Below are positions 8,715 to 16,755 of a DNA stretch of 64,000 nt, piece after piece (within the stretch, counting starts at the first letter, position 1; each line of letters opens with the position of its first letter). The notes beneath the pieces were generated by a model that did no database searches, was not told where the DNA came from, and saw nothing but the letters and a program-made list of their open reading frames with translations. The stretch lies in the NCBI RefSeq assembly GCF_000375465.1, contig NZ_AQXH01000001.1, forward strand, positions 558,130 through 622,129. The letters are read 5' to 3'. Source of the DNA: Balneola vulgaris DSM 17893 (GTDB lineage: Bacteria; Bacteroidota; Rhodothermia; Balneolales; Balneolaceae). Both the position numbers and the translations under genes were made by a program.

Positions 8715-9983
8715 TTATTGAACTTCGGCAAGTATTGGTGGCTCGGTAAGTGCTTCGAGTTCTTTTTGAAGATCGGCGATTGAATTCTTGTAGGTGTCCA
8801 TCTCTTCTGCACTAATTCCTTTTGATGGAGGCAGCTTAAGTTTGGTTGGGTTAACTGGACTTCCATGCTTATAAACACGGTAATCTAAATGCACCCCGGT
8901 TACACGCCCTGTTCTTCCTACATATCCAATTACTTGACCTTGACGAACTCGAGTTCCAGGCTTAATTCCTTTAGCAAAGCCATTCAAGTGTAAGTAAGCT
9001 GTGGTATAAGTACTGTTGTGACGAATCTTAACAATGTTACCATTCGCTCCACGATATCGAGCTTCTATAATCTCACCATCACCAACTGAAATTACTGGAG
9101 TTCCTTTTGGTGCAGCATAATCTACCCCGTAGTGTGGCATTCTCTTCTTTAATACTGGGTGAAAACGATTGTAAGAGAAATTAGAACTTATTCGTTGTGA
9201 ATATTTGAACGGTGCTTTCAATAACGCTTTCTGCAGGCTATTGCCTTCGCTATCAAAGTATCCAAATATTTCACCGTTATCATAGAAATAGGCATCATAC
9301 GTTTGTCCACGGTGTTCGAACTCAGCGGCAAGTATTTGGCCGATGCCATAGCGCTTATCGCCTACAAACTGCTTTTCGTATACCACTTTAAATTTGTCAC
9401 CTTTATATATGCGGAAGAAATCAATTTCCCATCCAAAGATTTCACTCAGGCGATTAGCTACGAGCATATTCACGCCTTGGCTCACAAGGGTCTCATATAA
9501 AGAGGACTCAATAGTACCCGAAGCAACGGCTACTTCTTTGCGAACTTCTTTTTGCCCTAAGCTCACTTCAATATCTTTTTCCCAATCAAATACTACATAG
9601 TCTGTGGCTGACTGATGAAATACCATCCTTTTAGGAGTGCCCGTATCTGCATCGTGGTAAGTAAGGTATTTTTGATTCTGACGAATTCGACTAGAATTAA
9701 ACTTCCCTTTCGACTTCTGTTGAAGCTCATAAATGGTTTCGGGAGTTACATCAAGTGACCTTAAAATGATGTACAAGCTTTCGTTGCGCTTTACGCGCGC
9801 TTCTTTAACTAATATGTTATCTATCTCAAACCCATAAGAATCTACACCGGGTAGCTCTTTTATTTCTTCAAAGTTACTTTCTGTAACGGTAGGTTTTTTA
9901 GTGATATCAGGTTCACCAAAATTACAAGATGCTAAAAATGTAAAGGCAGCTAATGCTACAAGTAGAGTTTTATCCCAATTCAT
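8715..9983 (-). CDS. M23/LytM-type lipoprotein with variant zinc site
   Basis: The 422-residue protein has a lipoprotein signal peptide with lipobox LASC at about residues 17-20. A LysM/OapA-like region (about 50-120) is followed by a C-terminal M23 domain (about 260-385). The HxxxD motif is intact (H284, D288), and YLHLNG supplies the middle histidine. The final HxH motif reads H365-L-D367, so one expected zinc-ligand histidine is replaced by aspartate. M23 enzymes cleave peptidoglycan cross-bridges; this one may bind zinc differently or act as a non-catalytic activator of other hydrolases. It is probably lipid-anchored. It converges with the DUF58 gene and is divergent from the BatD-like gene. 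Confidence 0.85.
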   Translation of the reverse strand: MNWDKTLLVALAAFTFLASCNFGEPDITKKPTVTESNFEEIKELPGVDSYGFEIDNILVKEARVKRNESLYIILRSLDVTPETIYELQQKSKGKFNSSRIRQNQKYLTYHDADTGTPKRMVFHQSATDYVVFDWEKDIEVSLGQKEVRKEVAVASGTIESSLYETLVSQGVNMLVANRLSEIFGWEIDFFRIYKGDKFKVVYEKQFVGDKRYGIGQILAAEFEHRGQTYDAYFYDNGEIFGYFDSEGNSLQKALLKAPFKYSQRISSNFSYNRFHPVLKKRMPHYGVDYAAPKGTPVISVGDGEIIEARYRGANGNIVKIRHNSTYTTAYLHLNGFAKGIKPGTRVRQGQVIGYVGRTGRVTGVHLDYRVYKHGSPVNPTKLKLPPSKGISAEEMDTYKNSIADLQKELEALTEPPILAEVQ

Positions 9984-10085
9984 ATGTATTCTTTTGCAGA
10001 TGATTTTGATAAACTAAGGCTAAAAATGATTTTTTCATAAAAGGAATGAGATGTAAATTTGATTAAACAAAGTGTTAAAAGAAAT

Positions 10086-10093
10086 TATCTTTG
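10086..10093 (+). promoter_or_regulatory. Bacteroidota-type -7 element before BatD-like gene
   Basis: TATCTTTG matches the TAnnTTTG -7 consensus exactly and lies about 50 bp before the ATG at 10146. TTTG at 10058-10061 could serve as the -33 box, although the 24-base spacing is long. Confidence 0.5.
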
Positions 10094-10145
10094 TGGCTAT
10101 TAACCTATATTGAAAATTGACATCGCAGAAAATTCAAACACATTC

Positions 10146-11147
10146 ATGATCGATATTGATCGGCTATTAACAATTCGTCTTCAAATTTGTTGCCTAGTAT
10201 TTTTATTATTCTCAGGAGTAGTACAAGCTCAAACTGTTACGGTTACTTCACCTACCGATTCTCTTGAAGTAGGTGAGACTTTTGAATTCGCTATTTCTTA
10301 CAAAAGTACTACCACTTACGATAAAGTTATTTTTCCTGACTCTACCCTATTTGGTGCCGATTTAGGATTTCGATCCATGCAACAATTCAAACTATCTGAT
10401 TATGCAGATAGTACGGTATATGAACTTCAGTTTTTTGCCCTCGACGAAGCCACCATTGCTCCCCTGCCTCTTAGAGTGATAAGTGCCGGCGATACCACTT
10501 TATTATTTACGGAAGCCGTAGTTTTAAACCAACGAAGTGTTTTGGCTAGTGCTGAAGATCCATTAAAGCCATCCAAGCCAATTTTTGAATTCCCGATCAC
10601 CCTATGGCCATGGATATTGGGTTTACTTTTACTCGCCGCTATCGCTTACTTCCTCTATCAAAAATATGTAGTGAATAAAGAAGAAGAACCTGTTCAAGAA
10701 GTTATTATCCCTGAATTCCAGAATCCGTTGAATGAACTGGAACAACGACTCAGAGCACTCAAAACCAAGCACGACGATTCCATTGAGAAAGACTACAAGA
10801 CTTTTTACAGCGAATTGGGTGATGCATTAAGATGGTACATAGAGGAAGTGTACAAGATTCCTGCACTGGAAAGCACTTCACGAGAAGTCATAAGATTTAT
10901 GGATGCTTTTGGAATGGATATAGAAATGCTAAAGCACACTCGTGAGATATTGAAGGAAGCGGATATGGCAAAGTTTGCCAAGTTCAAACCCACCTACGAG
11001 CAATCGCTAAAAGCTTATCATTTTGGGCATTCATTTTTAGAACGTGCCCGTCAAGTTGATTTAACTCGTATTCAACGACTTCGCGACGAATTTGAAGCTC
11101 AATTCCAAACTATTCAAACTGAGGAGGCCGACCATGGAATGGGCTAA
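10146..11147 (+). CDS. BatD-like membrane protein of the VWA module
   Basis: From the ATG at 10146 the protein is 333 residues long: a signal segment ending VVQAQ, a periplasmic Ig-like region, a transmembrane helix (ITLWPWILGLLLLAAIAYFL, about residues 150-175) and a cytoplasmic helical tail rich in E, K and R. A TTG at 10110 could extend it by 12 residues, but the ATG gives a better signal peptide. The topology and position just before a VWA gene match BatD/DUF4381-type proteins of the Bat (Bacteroides aerotolerance) cluster. Its 3' end overlaps the next gene by 14 bp, which suggests translational coupling. It is shorter than classical BatD, so the family name is approximate. Confidence 0.65.
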   Translation: MIDIDRLLTIRLQICCLVFLLFSGVVQAQTVTVTSPTDSLEVGETFEFAISYKSTTTYDKVIFPDSTLFGADLGFRSMQQFKLSDYADSTVYELQFFALDEATIAPLPLRVISAGDTTLLFTEAVVLNQRSVLASAEDPLKPSKPIFEFPITLWPWILGLLLLAAIAYFLYQKYVVNKEEEPVQEVIIPEFQNPLNELEQRLRALKTKHDDSIEKDYKTFYSELGDALRWYIEEVYKIPALESTSREVIRFMDAFGMDIEMLKHTREILKEADMAKFAKFKPTYEQSLKAYHFGHSFLERARQVDLTRIQRLRDEFEAQFQTIQTEEADHGMG

Positions 11148-12129
11148 TCCTGAATGGTTTTACGCACTTTTGTTACTTCCTATATTTATAGGAGTCTATT
11201 TATTTCGATTCTTTAAGAAACGTAGTCCATCGCTTACGTTTTCAAACCTAGAGCTTGCCAAAAGCTTACCTGGAAATTGGAAGTCGCATTTACATTGGAT
11301 GGTTGCATTGGCAACTTGGACCGGTTTTGCACTGCTTATTGTTGCTCTAGCTCGACCTCAGCTAAAGCTAACCACCATCGAACGGAATGCTGAGGGGATT
11401 GATATAGTGATGGTGCTAGATATCTCATCTTCTATGCGGGCTGAAGATTTGCAACCCAATCGCTTTGAAGCGGCACGCGAAGTTGCGAAGGAGTTTGTAG
11501 GCAAGCGAGTGTCAGATCGTATTGGATTAGTAACCTTTGCTATGAAGAGTTTTACGGTAGTTCCGCCTACCCTCGATTACCAATTACTTACTCAGTTATT
11601 GGATGATTTAGAAATGGGTGTGATAGAAGATGGTACCGCTATCGGTATGGGAATAGCTACGGCAATCAATCGCCTTAAAGACAGCGAGACTAAAAGTAAG
11701 GTTATCATTGTACTCACTGATGGGCAAAACAACGCCGGTGAGATTGATCCTGTAACCGCCGCCGACTTAGCCCTGACTTACGATATCAAAATTTATACCA
11801 TTGGTGCGGGTACACGAGGAACAGCACCCTACCCTATTCAAGACCCAATTTTTGGGCGCCGTTATCAGAATATTGAAGTAAACATTGATGAAGAAATGTT
11901 GACTTCCGTGGCGGAGCTTACAGGTGGTAAATACTACCGTGCAACGGATTCAGACGAACTTATGAGGGTATACAACGAAATTGATGAACTCGAAAAATCT
12001 AAAGTAGAAGAACTCATCTACACTGACTTCGAAGACCAATACCCTAAATATCTATCTCTGGCATTTGTTTGTTTTCTGCTAGCATTCGGAATTGATCGGT
12101 TTATACTTCGGAGCATAGTTAGTTCTTAA
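11134..12129 (+). CDS. Membrane-anchored VWA domain protein (BatA/BatB-like)
   Basis: The ATG at 11134 is preceded by a strong GAGGAGG Shine-Dalgarno site inside the previous gene, so it is preferred over an upstream in-frame ATG at 11092. The 331-residue protein has N-terminal membrane helices (about 8-25 and 55-75), a VWA domain with a complete MIDAS motif (D96-I-S-S-S100, the threonine in EDGTAIG, the aspartate in LTDGQ) and a C-terminal helix. This is the classical BatA/BatB layout. The VWA domain probably binds a partner through a metal ion at the membrane. Only one VWA gene is present where Bat operons usually have two, and no BatC TPR gene is seen. Confidence 0.9.
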   Translation: MEWANPEWFYALLLLPIFIGVYLFRFFKKRSPSLTFSNLELAKSLPGNWKSHLHWMVALATWTGFALLIVALARPQLKLTTIERNAEGIDIVMVLDISSSMRAEDLQPNRFEAAREVAKEFVGKRVSDRIGLVTFAMKSFTVVPPTLDYQLLTQLLDDLEMGVIEDGTAIGMGIATAINRLKDSETKSKVIIVLTDGQNNAGEIDPVTAADLALTYDIKIYTIGAGTRGTAPYPIQDPIFGRRYQNIEVNIDEEMLTSVAELTGGKYYRATDSDELMRVYNEIDELEKSKVEELIYTDFEDQYPKYLSLAFVCFLLAFGIDRFILRSIVSS

Positions 12130-12188
12130 ATAGGATATGCCTTACCTTTGGGCACCAAATTTTTTGACCATTCGATTTGATCCTATTT
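12128..12188. repeat. 9-bp inverted repeat around the mfd promoter and leader
   Basis: AAATAGGAT at 12128-12136 is perfectly complementary to ATCCTATTT at 12180-12188, which ends one base before the mfd start codon. The first arm overlaps the stop of the VWA gene. Confidence 0.45.
12143..12150 (+). promoter_or_regulatory. Bacteroidota-type -7 element of mfd
   Basis: TACCTTTG is an exact TAnnTTTG match 39 bp before the mfd ATG, predicting a leader of about 30 bases. No clear -33 TTG is present at the usual spacing. Confidence 0.5.
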
Positions 12189-12189
12189 C

Positions 12190-15100
12190 ATGAAGAAAAC
12201 GGCTTTACTCAAGAGAATTTCATCTACTGTCGAGTTCGACACCTTTAAACAACAGCTAAAGAACACCTCTACCCTTTTTGTTAAGGAAAGCGTTGGGTCT
12301 ATATCTTCATTTTTGATCAATGAGCTAAGCAATGAGTTCAAAAATGTATTGGTCATTACGGATACTGAAGAAAATGAACGCTTTTTAAAAGCAGATTTAG
12401 ATACGATTTCTAAAGTAAAACACATTCGGTTCCCTGCTACCAACCACAAGCCCTATGATAAAGATCAAATAGTAGACTCGGGTACCCTTGTATTACGTTC
12501 TGAGGCTCTCGATTTAGTGAAAGGTAGAGCTAAGAAAATTGTACTCACATCAGCAGCGGCTATATCTGAAAAAGTAGCACCGCCAAATGTACTCGACAAA
12601 GTGAGTGTAAATGTAACTAAAGGCGAAAGCATAGACCCTGAGCAACTTAAAGAGCGGTTAGTTGATCAAGGATATAGCCCCACTCGTTTTGTAGATGAAC
12701 CCGGTGAATTTGCCGTACGTGGTGGAATTTTTGATGTATACCCTTATGCGGGTGAGTACCCAATTCGCCTTGAATTTTTTGGAGACGAACTCGAATCAAT
12801 CCGTGAATTCGACCCAGACTCTCAACGTTCTATCGCCTTTTTAAATAACGCGCGTTTCATCCCGGATTTAACAAATCTACCAGATTCAGAGAAAGACAGT
12901 TTCCTCTCCTATTTCAGTGAAGACACGGCTTTGGTTCTCATTAACCCTGAGCTCATTCGAAATGAAATTGAAACGCAATTTGAGCAGGCTTGCATAGCCT
13001 ATAACAACCTTGATGATGAGGATGAAGCACATCCTTCTACTCAATTCTTAGATATCTCTCAATTTGACCAAGACCTGTCAAAATTTGAAACCACTATCAT
13101 ATTCGGAGCGGCCACTGGAGTTACAGACCCGTTCAAACTAAGTACGAAGCCGCAACCAGATTTTCATGGTAATTTTGAGTTACTACGTAAAGATATAACT
13201 GAACAGACAGAAGCTGGTCGACATGTAGTAATCTGTTGCGATAATGAAGGACAAATTCATCGTTTTGAAGAACTCTTAGGTGAACCTACCGATGAATTCG
13301 ATTACTCTTTACTGGTTGAGTCATTACATGAAGGGTTCATTTTCCCTTCTGCTAACTTATGCCTGTACACCGATCATCAAATATTTAACCGATACTACCG
13401 CCCAAAGGTAAAGCGGCGTAAGCACCAAGGCGGTATCTCTTTCAAAGAACTGAAAGATCTAAACATGGGCGATTATGTAGTTCATGTGGATTATGGTATC
13501 GGAAAGTTTTCAGGCTTCAAGAAAATCAAAGTAAAAGAAAGCCATCAAGAGGTTGTAGTACTTCTATATAAAGACGACTCCGTGCTTTATGTGAATGTAA
13601 GCAGCTTGCATAAGCTCCAAAAATACTCGGGTAAAGAAGGAACAGCGCCTAGAGTAACCAAACTAGGCTCAGGAGAATGGGCTCGTAAAAAAGCCCAAAC
13701 TAAGAAGCGTGTGAAGGATATCGCACGTGAACTCATCTTACTTTATGCGAAACGAAAAGCTCAAAAAGCATTCTCATTCGGCGAGGATACCAATTGGCAG
13801 GTGGAGATGGAGGCAAACTTTCAGTATGAAGAAACGCCCGATCAAGACGCTGCCATTCAAGCCGTAAAACAAGACATGCAGAGCGAACAACCCATGGATC
13901 GCTTAGTGTGTGGAGATGTAGGTTTTGGAAAAACTGAGGTAGCGGTTCGTGCGGCCTTCAAAGCAGTAATGGACCATAAACAAGTGGGGGTTTTAGTGCC
14001 CACTACCATCCTTGCTGAGCAGCATGCTAAAACCTTTCAGAAGCGAATGGGTAAATTCCCCGTGAGCATTGAGGTGCTTTCACGGTTCAGAAGTAAAACA
14101 GAGCAAACTCAAGTACTGAAGAAACTTGATAAAGGTGAAGTAGATATTCTTATAGGCACTCACCGAATCCTTTCGAAAGATGTAAAGTTCAAAAACCTTG
14201 GGCTAATCGTAGTAGATGAGGAACAACGGTTTGGCGTAAGTGCTAAAGAAAAGCTTAAAGAATTTAGAGCTGCTGTTGATGTATTAACGTTAACGGCAAC
14301 GCCCATCCCACGAACGCTCCAATTTTCTCTTATGGGGGCTCGCGACTTAAGTATCATAAGTACTCCCCCGCCGAACCGTCAACCTGTTTATACTGAAATA
14401 CACAGCTTCAACGAAGACCTTATTCGTGATGCCATTCTTCAGGAAATGAGCCGAGGTGGACAAGTATTCTTTATTCATAATCGCGTAAAGAATATTGAAG
14501 AAGTTGCTGAGATGATACGACGCCTTGTGCCAGACATTCGAGTACGCTTTGGCCACGGACAAATGACAGGCCCTCAGCTGGAAAAAATCATTACCGACTT
14601 CTACTCCCATAAGTTTGATGTGCTCGTATCTACCAATATTGTCGAGAACGGAATCGATATTGGGAATGCCAACACCATTATTATCAATCAAGCAGATAAC
14701 TTTGGTTTAGCTGAATTACATCAGCTTCGTGGACGTGTTGGGCGTTCGAATCGTAAAGCCTTTTGCTACCTCATTACTCGACCTATTGAGACTTTAACCC
14801 CCGAGGCGAGAAAACGCCTACTTGCCCTTGAAGAGTTTTCGGATTTAGGCTCTGGATTTAATATCGCTATGCGCGATTTAGATATTCGAGGTGCTGGTGA
14901 TATCCTCGGCGCCGAACAAAGTGGTTTTATTAACGACATCGGATTTGAGTTATACACCAAGATTCTAAATGACGCAGTCAAAGAACTTAAGGAATCTGAA
15001 TTCAGCGACATGTTCGAAGGCGTTGAAGTTGATATTGAACTTCCTGAGACACTGGTTGAGTTTGACCAATCAGCCCTACTTCCAAATAACTACATCAGTG

Positions 15101-15513
15101 ATAATGTAGAACGATTGAACTTATATCGTAAGCTTTCACAAGCCAAAGATGAAGCACAGATCGAAGACTGGAAAAAAGAAATTGAAGATCGATTTGGACC
15201 GGTTCCTAAAGAAGCGAACTTCTTGATTGAGGCAAGTAAAGTGAAACTGTTTGCTTCGAAATGTTTATTCACTAAAGTGACGATAAGAGCGGGTAGAATT
15301 TGGATTGTGTGCCCTAAGGCTGAAGCTAAATTAGCCCCTCATTTCTACGACAATGGCAAGTTCCAGAAAATCTTAAAACATCTTGAAGCACTTAAACCCG
15401 AGAAGTTTCAATTGATCCAAAAGAATGATGCTGTTAGGTTTGTGATACATGACATTGAAAACATTTTCGAAGCATCTAAGTTCCTTAAAACCCTTTGGGC
15501 CCGTTTAGATTAA
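12190..15513 (+). CDS. mfd: Transcription-repair coupling factor
   Basis: The 1,107-residue protein is full length for Mfd. It has the UvrB-like N-terminal half, an RNA-polymerase interaction domain around residues 420-480 (DYVVHVDYGIGKF), and a RecG-like translocase with Walker A GDVGFGKTE (about residue 575) and Walker B DEEQ (about 675). Motif VI is represented by QLRGRVGRSN, and a C-terminal TRCF domain follows. Mfd displaces stalled RNA polymerase at DNA lesions and recruits UvrA. It follows the VWA gene with a 60-bp gap that contains its own promoter element. Every key motif is present. Confidence 0.98.
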   Translation: MKKTALLKRISSTVEFDTFKQQLKNTSTLFVKESVGSISSFLINELSNEFKNVLVITDTEENERFLKADLDTISKVKHIRFPATNHKPYDKDQIVDSGTLVLRSEALDLVKGRAKKIVLTSAAAISEKVAPPNVLDKVSVNVTKGESIDPEQLKERLVDQGYSPTRFVDEPGEFAVRGGIFDVYPYAGEYPIRLEFFGDELESIREFDPDSQRSIAFLNNARFIPDLTNLPDSEKDSFLSYFSEDTALVLINPELIRNEIETQFEQACIAYNNLDDEDEAHPSTQFLDISQFDQDLSKFETTIIFGAATGVTDPFKLSTKPQPDFHGNFELLRKDITEQTEAGRHVVICCDNEGQIHRFEELLGEPTDEFDYSLLVESLHEGFIFPSANLCLYTDHQIFNRYYRPKVKRRKHQGGISFKELKDLNMGDYVVHVDYGIGKFSGFKKIKVKESHQEVVVLLYKDDSVLYVNVSSLHKLQKYSGKEGTAPRVTKLGSGEWARKKAQTKKRVKDIARELILLYAKRKAQKAFSFGEDTNWQVEMEANFQYEETPDQDAAIQAVKQDMQSEQPMDRLVCGDVGFGKTEVAVRAAFKAVMDHKQVGVLVPTTILAEQHAKTFQKRMGKFPVSIEVLSRFRSKTEQTQVLKKLDKGEVDILIGTHRILSKDVKFKNLGLIVVDEEQRFGVSAKEKLKEFRAAVDVLTLTATPIPRTLQFSLMGARDLSIISTPPPNRQPVYTEIHSFNEDLIRDAILQEMSRGGQVFFIHNRVKNIEEVAEMIRRLVPDIRVRFGHGQMTGPQLEKIITDFYSHKFDVLVSTNIVENGIDIGNANTIIINQADNFGLAELHQLRGRVGRSNRKAFCYLITRPIETLTPEARKRLLALEEFSDLGSGFNIAMRDLDIRGAGDILGAEQSGFINDIGFELYTKILNDAVKELKESEFSDMFEGVEVDIELPETLVEFDQSALLPNNYISDNVERLNLYRKLSQAKDEAQIEDWKKEIEDRFGPVPKEANFLIEASKVKLFASKCLFTKVTIRAGRIWIVCPKAEAKLAPHFYDNGKFQKILKHLEALKPEKFQLIQKNDAVRFVIHDIENIFEASKFLKTLWARLD

Positions 15514-15533
15514 TGTTGTAATTTTAACATTAA
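15510..15533 (+). terminator. AT-only hairpin at the mfd stop
   Basis: TTAATGTT at 15510-15517 and AACATTAA at 15526-15533 form a perfect 8-bp stem that includes the mfd stop codon. It has little GC and only a mixed A/T tail, so it may be a weak terminator or an RNA-stability element. Confidence 0.3.
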
Positions 15534-15618
15534 AAAATTTTAATATCTGTCATATTCTTTTAGATTAGTCCTCTATAGAAATAGGATAACTATTCGGGAA
15601 AATAAATAAATCTAGGAC

Positions 15619-16140
15619 ATGCAAGACTCATCTCAGGCATTACAAGCGTTAGGGGCAATTATACTTTATTCCCTCATCGCTTTAAACTTCAATAAATCTA
15701 AACTCAATAACATTGTAATTGATATAGAAGCAGAAAAAGACAAGTCTGCTATTGCATTGGCAAGTACAGTAATTGAAGAAGCTCGGTCAAAAAGCTACGA
15801 TGAATTAGCACAAGGCATTGACCCTGTAAGTAGCCCATCTGAATTTACTCACCCTTCTAACTTTGGCAATGATGGCTCAGAAAGCTCACGTGCTGATTTC
15901 GACGACTTTGATGACTATCACGGGTATTCGTGGGATGAAGAAACTGACAACGGGGATTATGAAGGGTGGATTGAAGTATGCTATATAGCCGACCTTGAGT
16001 CGAAAGACACCTGCATTAACACTCAGAGTCGATTTAAAAAAATGATCGTAAATATTAGATACGGTAATATTGATCCTGTTAGGTATAGTATCGACCGCGC
16101 TCCTGTTCAACTCGAGTATATCAACTCATACTACCACTAA
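15619..16140 (+). CDS. Unrecognised protein, possible minor pilin (first of three)
   Basis: A 173-residue protein with one N-terminal hydrophobic helix (about residues 9-25), a helical stretch (about 35-60) and an acidic soluble region with a FDDFDDY segment. Two cysteines near residues 120 and 131 (VCYIADLESKDTC) could form a disulfide. This layout resembles PilV-type minor pilins, but there is no prepilin peptidase site of the form G followed by FxxxE. It is followed after 18 bp by a PilW-like and then a PilX-like protein, which is the main support for a pilin-related role. I do not recognise a named family. Confidence 0.6.
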   Translation: MQDSSQALQALGAIILYSLIALNFNKSKLNNIVIDIEAEKDKSAIALASTVIEEARSKSYDELAQGIDPVSSPSEFTHPSNFGNDGSESSRADFDDFDDYHGYSWDEETDNGDYEGWIEVCYIADLESKDTCINTQSRFKKMIVNIRYGNIDPVRYSIDRAPVQLEYINSYYH

Positions 16141-16158
16141 CCTACAGAACTGATTATT

Positions 16159-16752
16159 ATGCAAATTCACGGGCTTTTAACCAGCTTTGTAATAGCTGGC
16201 TTTCTTCTAGTTTCAATGGCTACATATACGCTTAATTTTAGCAACCATTCAGCAAGCCAATCATTAGCAAGTTCCACAAAAAACAGATTAGACTTTATCT
16301 CTGAGCTACTAGAGTTTGAAATGAAAAAGATTGGCTACACCAAAAATGGGATTATTCAAGATAGTCCGATTGTGTATGCCGATTCTAATCAAATAGTATT
16401 TGAAGCCGATATCAACAATGACGGGATAAACGATCAAATTAAATGGCATTATGATCGAAGCTCCCCGGTTACATCTACCGAGAACCCTAAAGACTTCAAT
16501 CTTTATCGCACTCAAAGAACTTTACCAGATTCAACTGTGATTGAAGAAGCTACCATGCCAGCAAGTGTTACACGGTTAAAGTTTACTTTTTACGATGAAG
16601 ACCAAAATGAGCTCGCATCCCCTGTTTTTGACCCCGATGATATAGAAAGCATTCAGGTGTACCTGATGCTAGAAAGTCTTGGTGCTGTAGACGGCAAATA
16701 TGAAGTTACACTCTGGGAAAAAACAATCTACCCTATTAACCTAAGCTTATAA
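16159..16752 (+). CDS. PilW-like protein (second of three)
   Basis: The 197-residue protein has an N-terminal hydrophobic helix (about residues 5-27), then a helical stretch and a beta-rich domain. The segment VFEADINNDGINDQIKWHYD followed by NLYRTQ resembles PilW/GspJ-type minor pilins, which share the pattern of an acidic DxNxDG loop, a W-x-Y strand and an LYR strand. It has no canonical cleavage motif: no glutamate occupies position five of the helix. It lies 18 bp after the first trio gene and 3 bp before the third. The assignment is structural analogy, not a confirmed family match. Confidence 0.6.
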   Translation: MQIHGLLTSFVIAGFLLVSMATYTLNFSNHSASQSLASSTKNRLDFISELLEFEMKKIGYTKNGIIQDSPIVYADSNQIVFEADINNDGINDQIKWHYDRSSPVTSTENPKDFNLYRTQRTLPDSTVIEEATMPASVTRLKFTFYDEDQNELASPVFDPDDIESIQVYLMLESLGAVDGKYEVTLWEKTIYPINLSL

Positions 16753-16755
16753 ATT

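Noticed and set aside
11092-11133. Earlier start of the VWA gene at ATG 11092
   Set aside because: It would lie far inside the BatD-like gene; the ATG at 11134 has a strong GAGGAGG site and begins the typical membrane helix.
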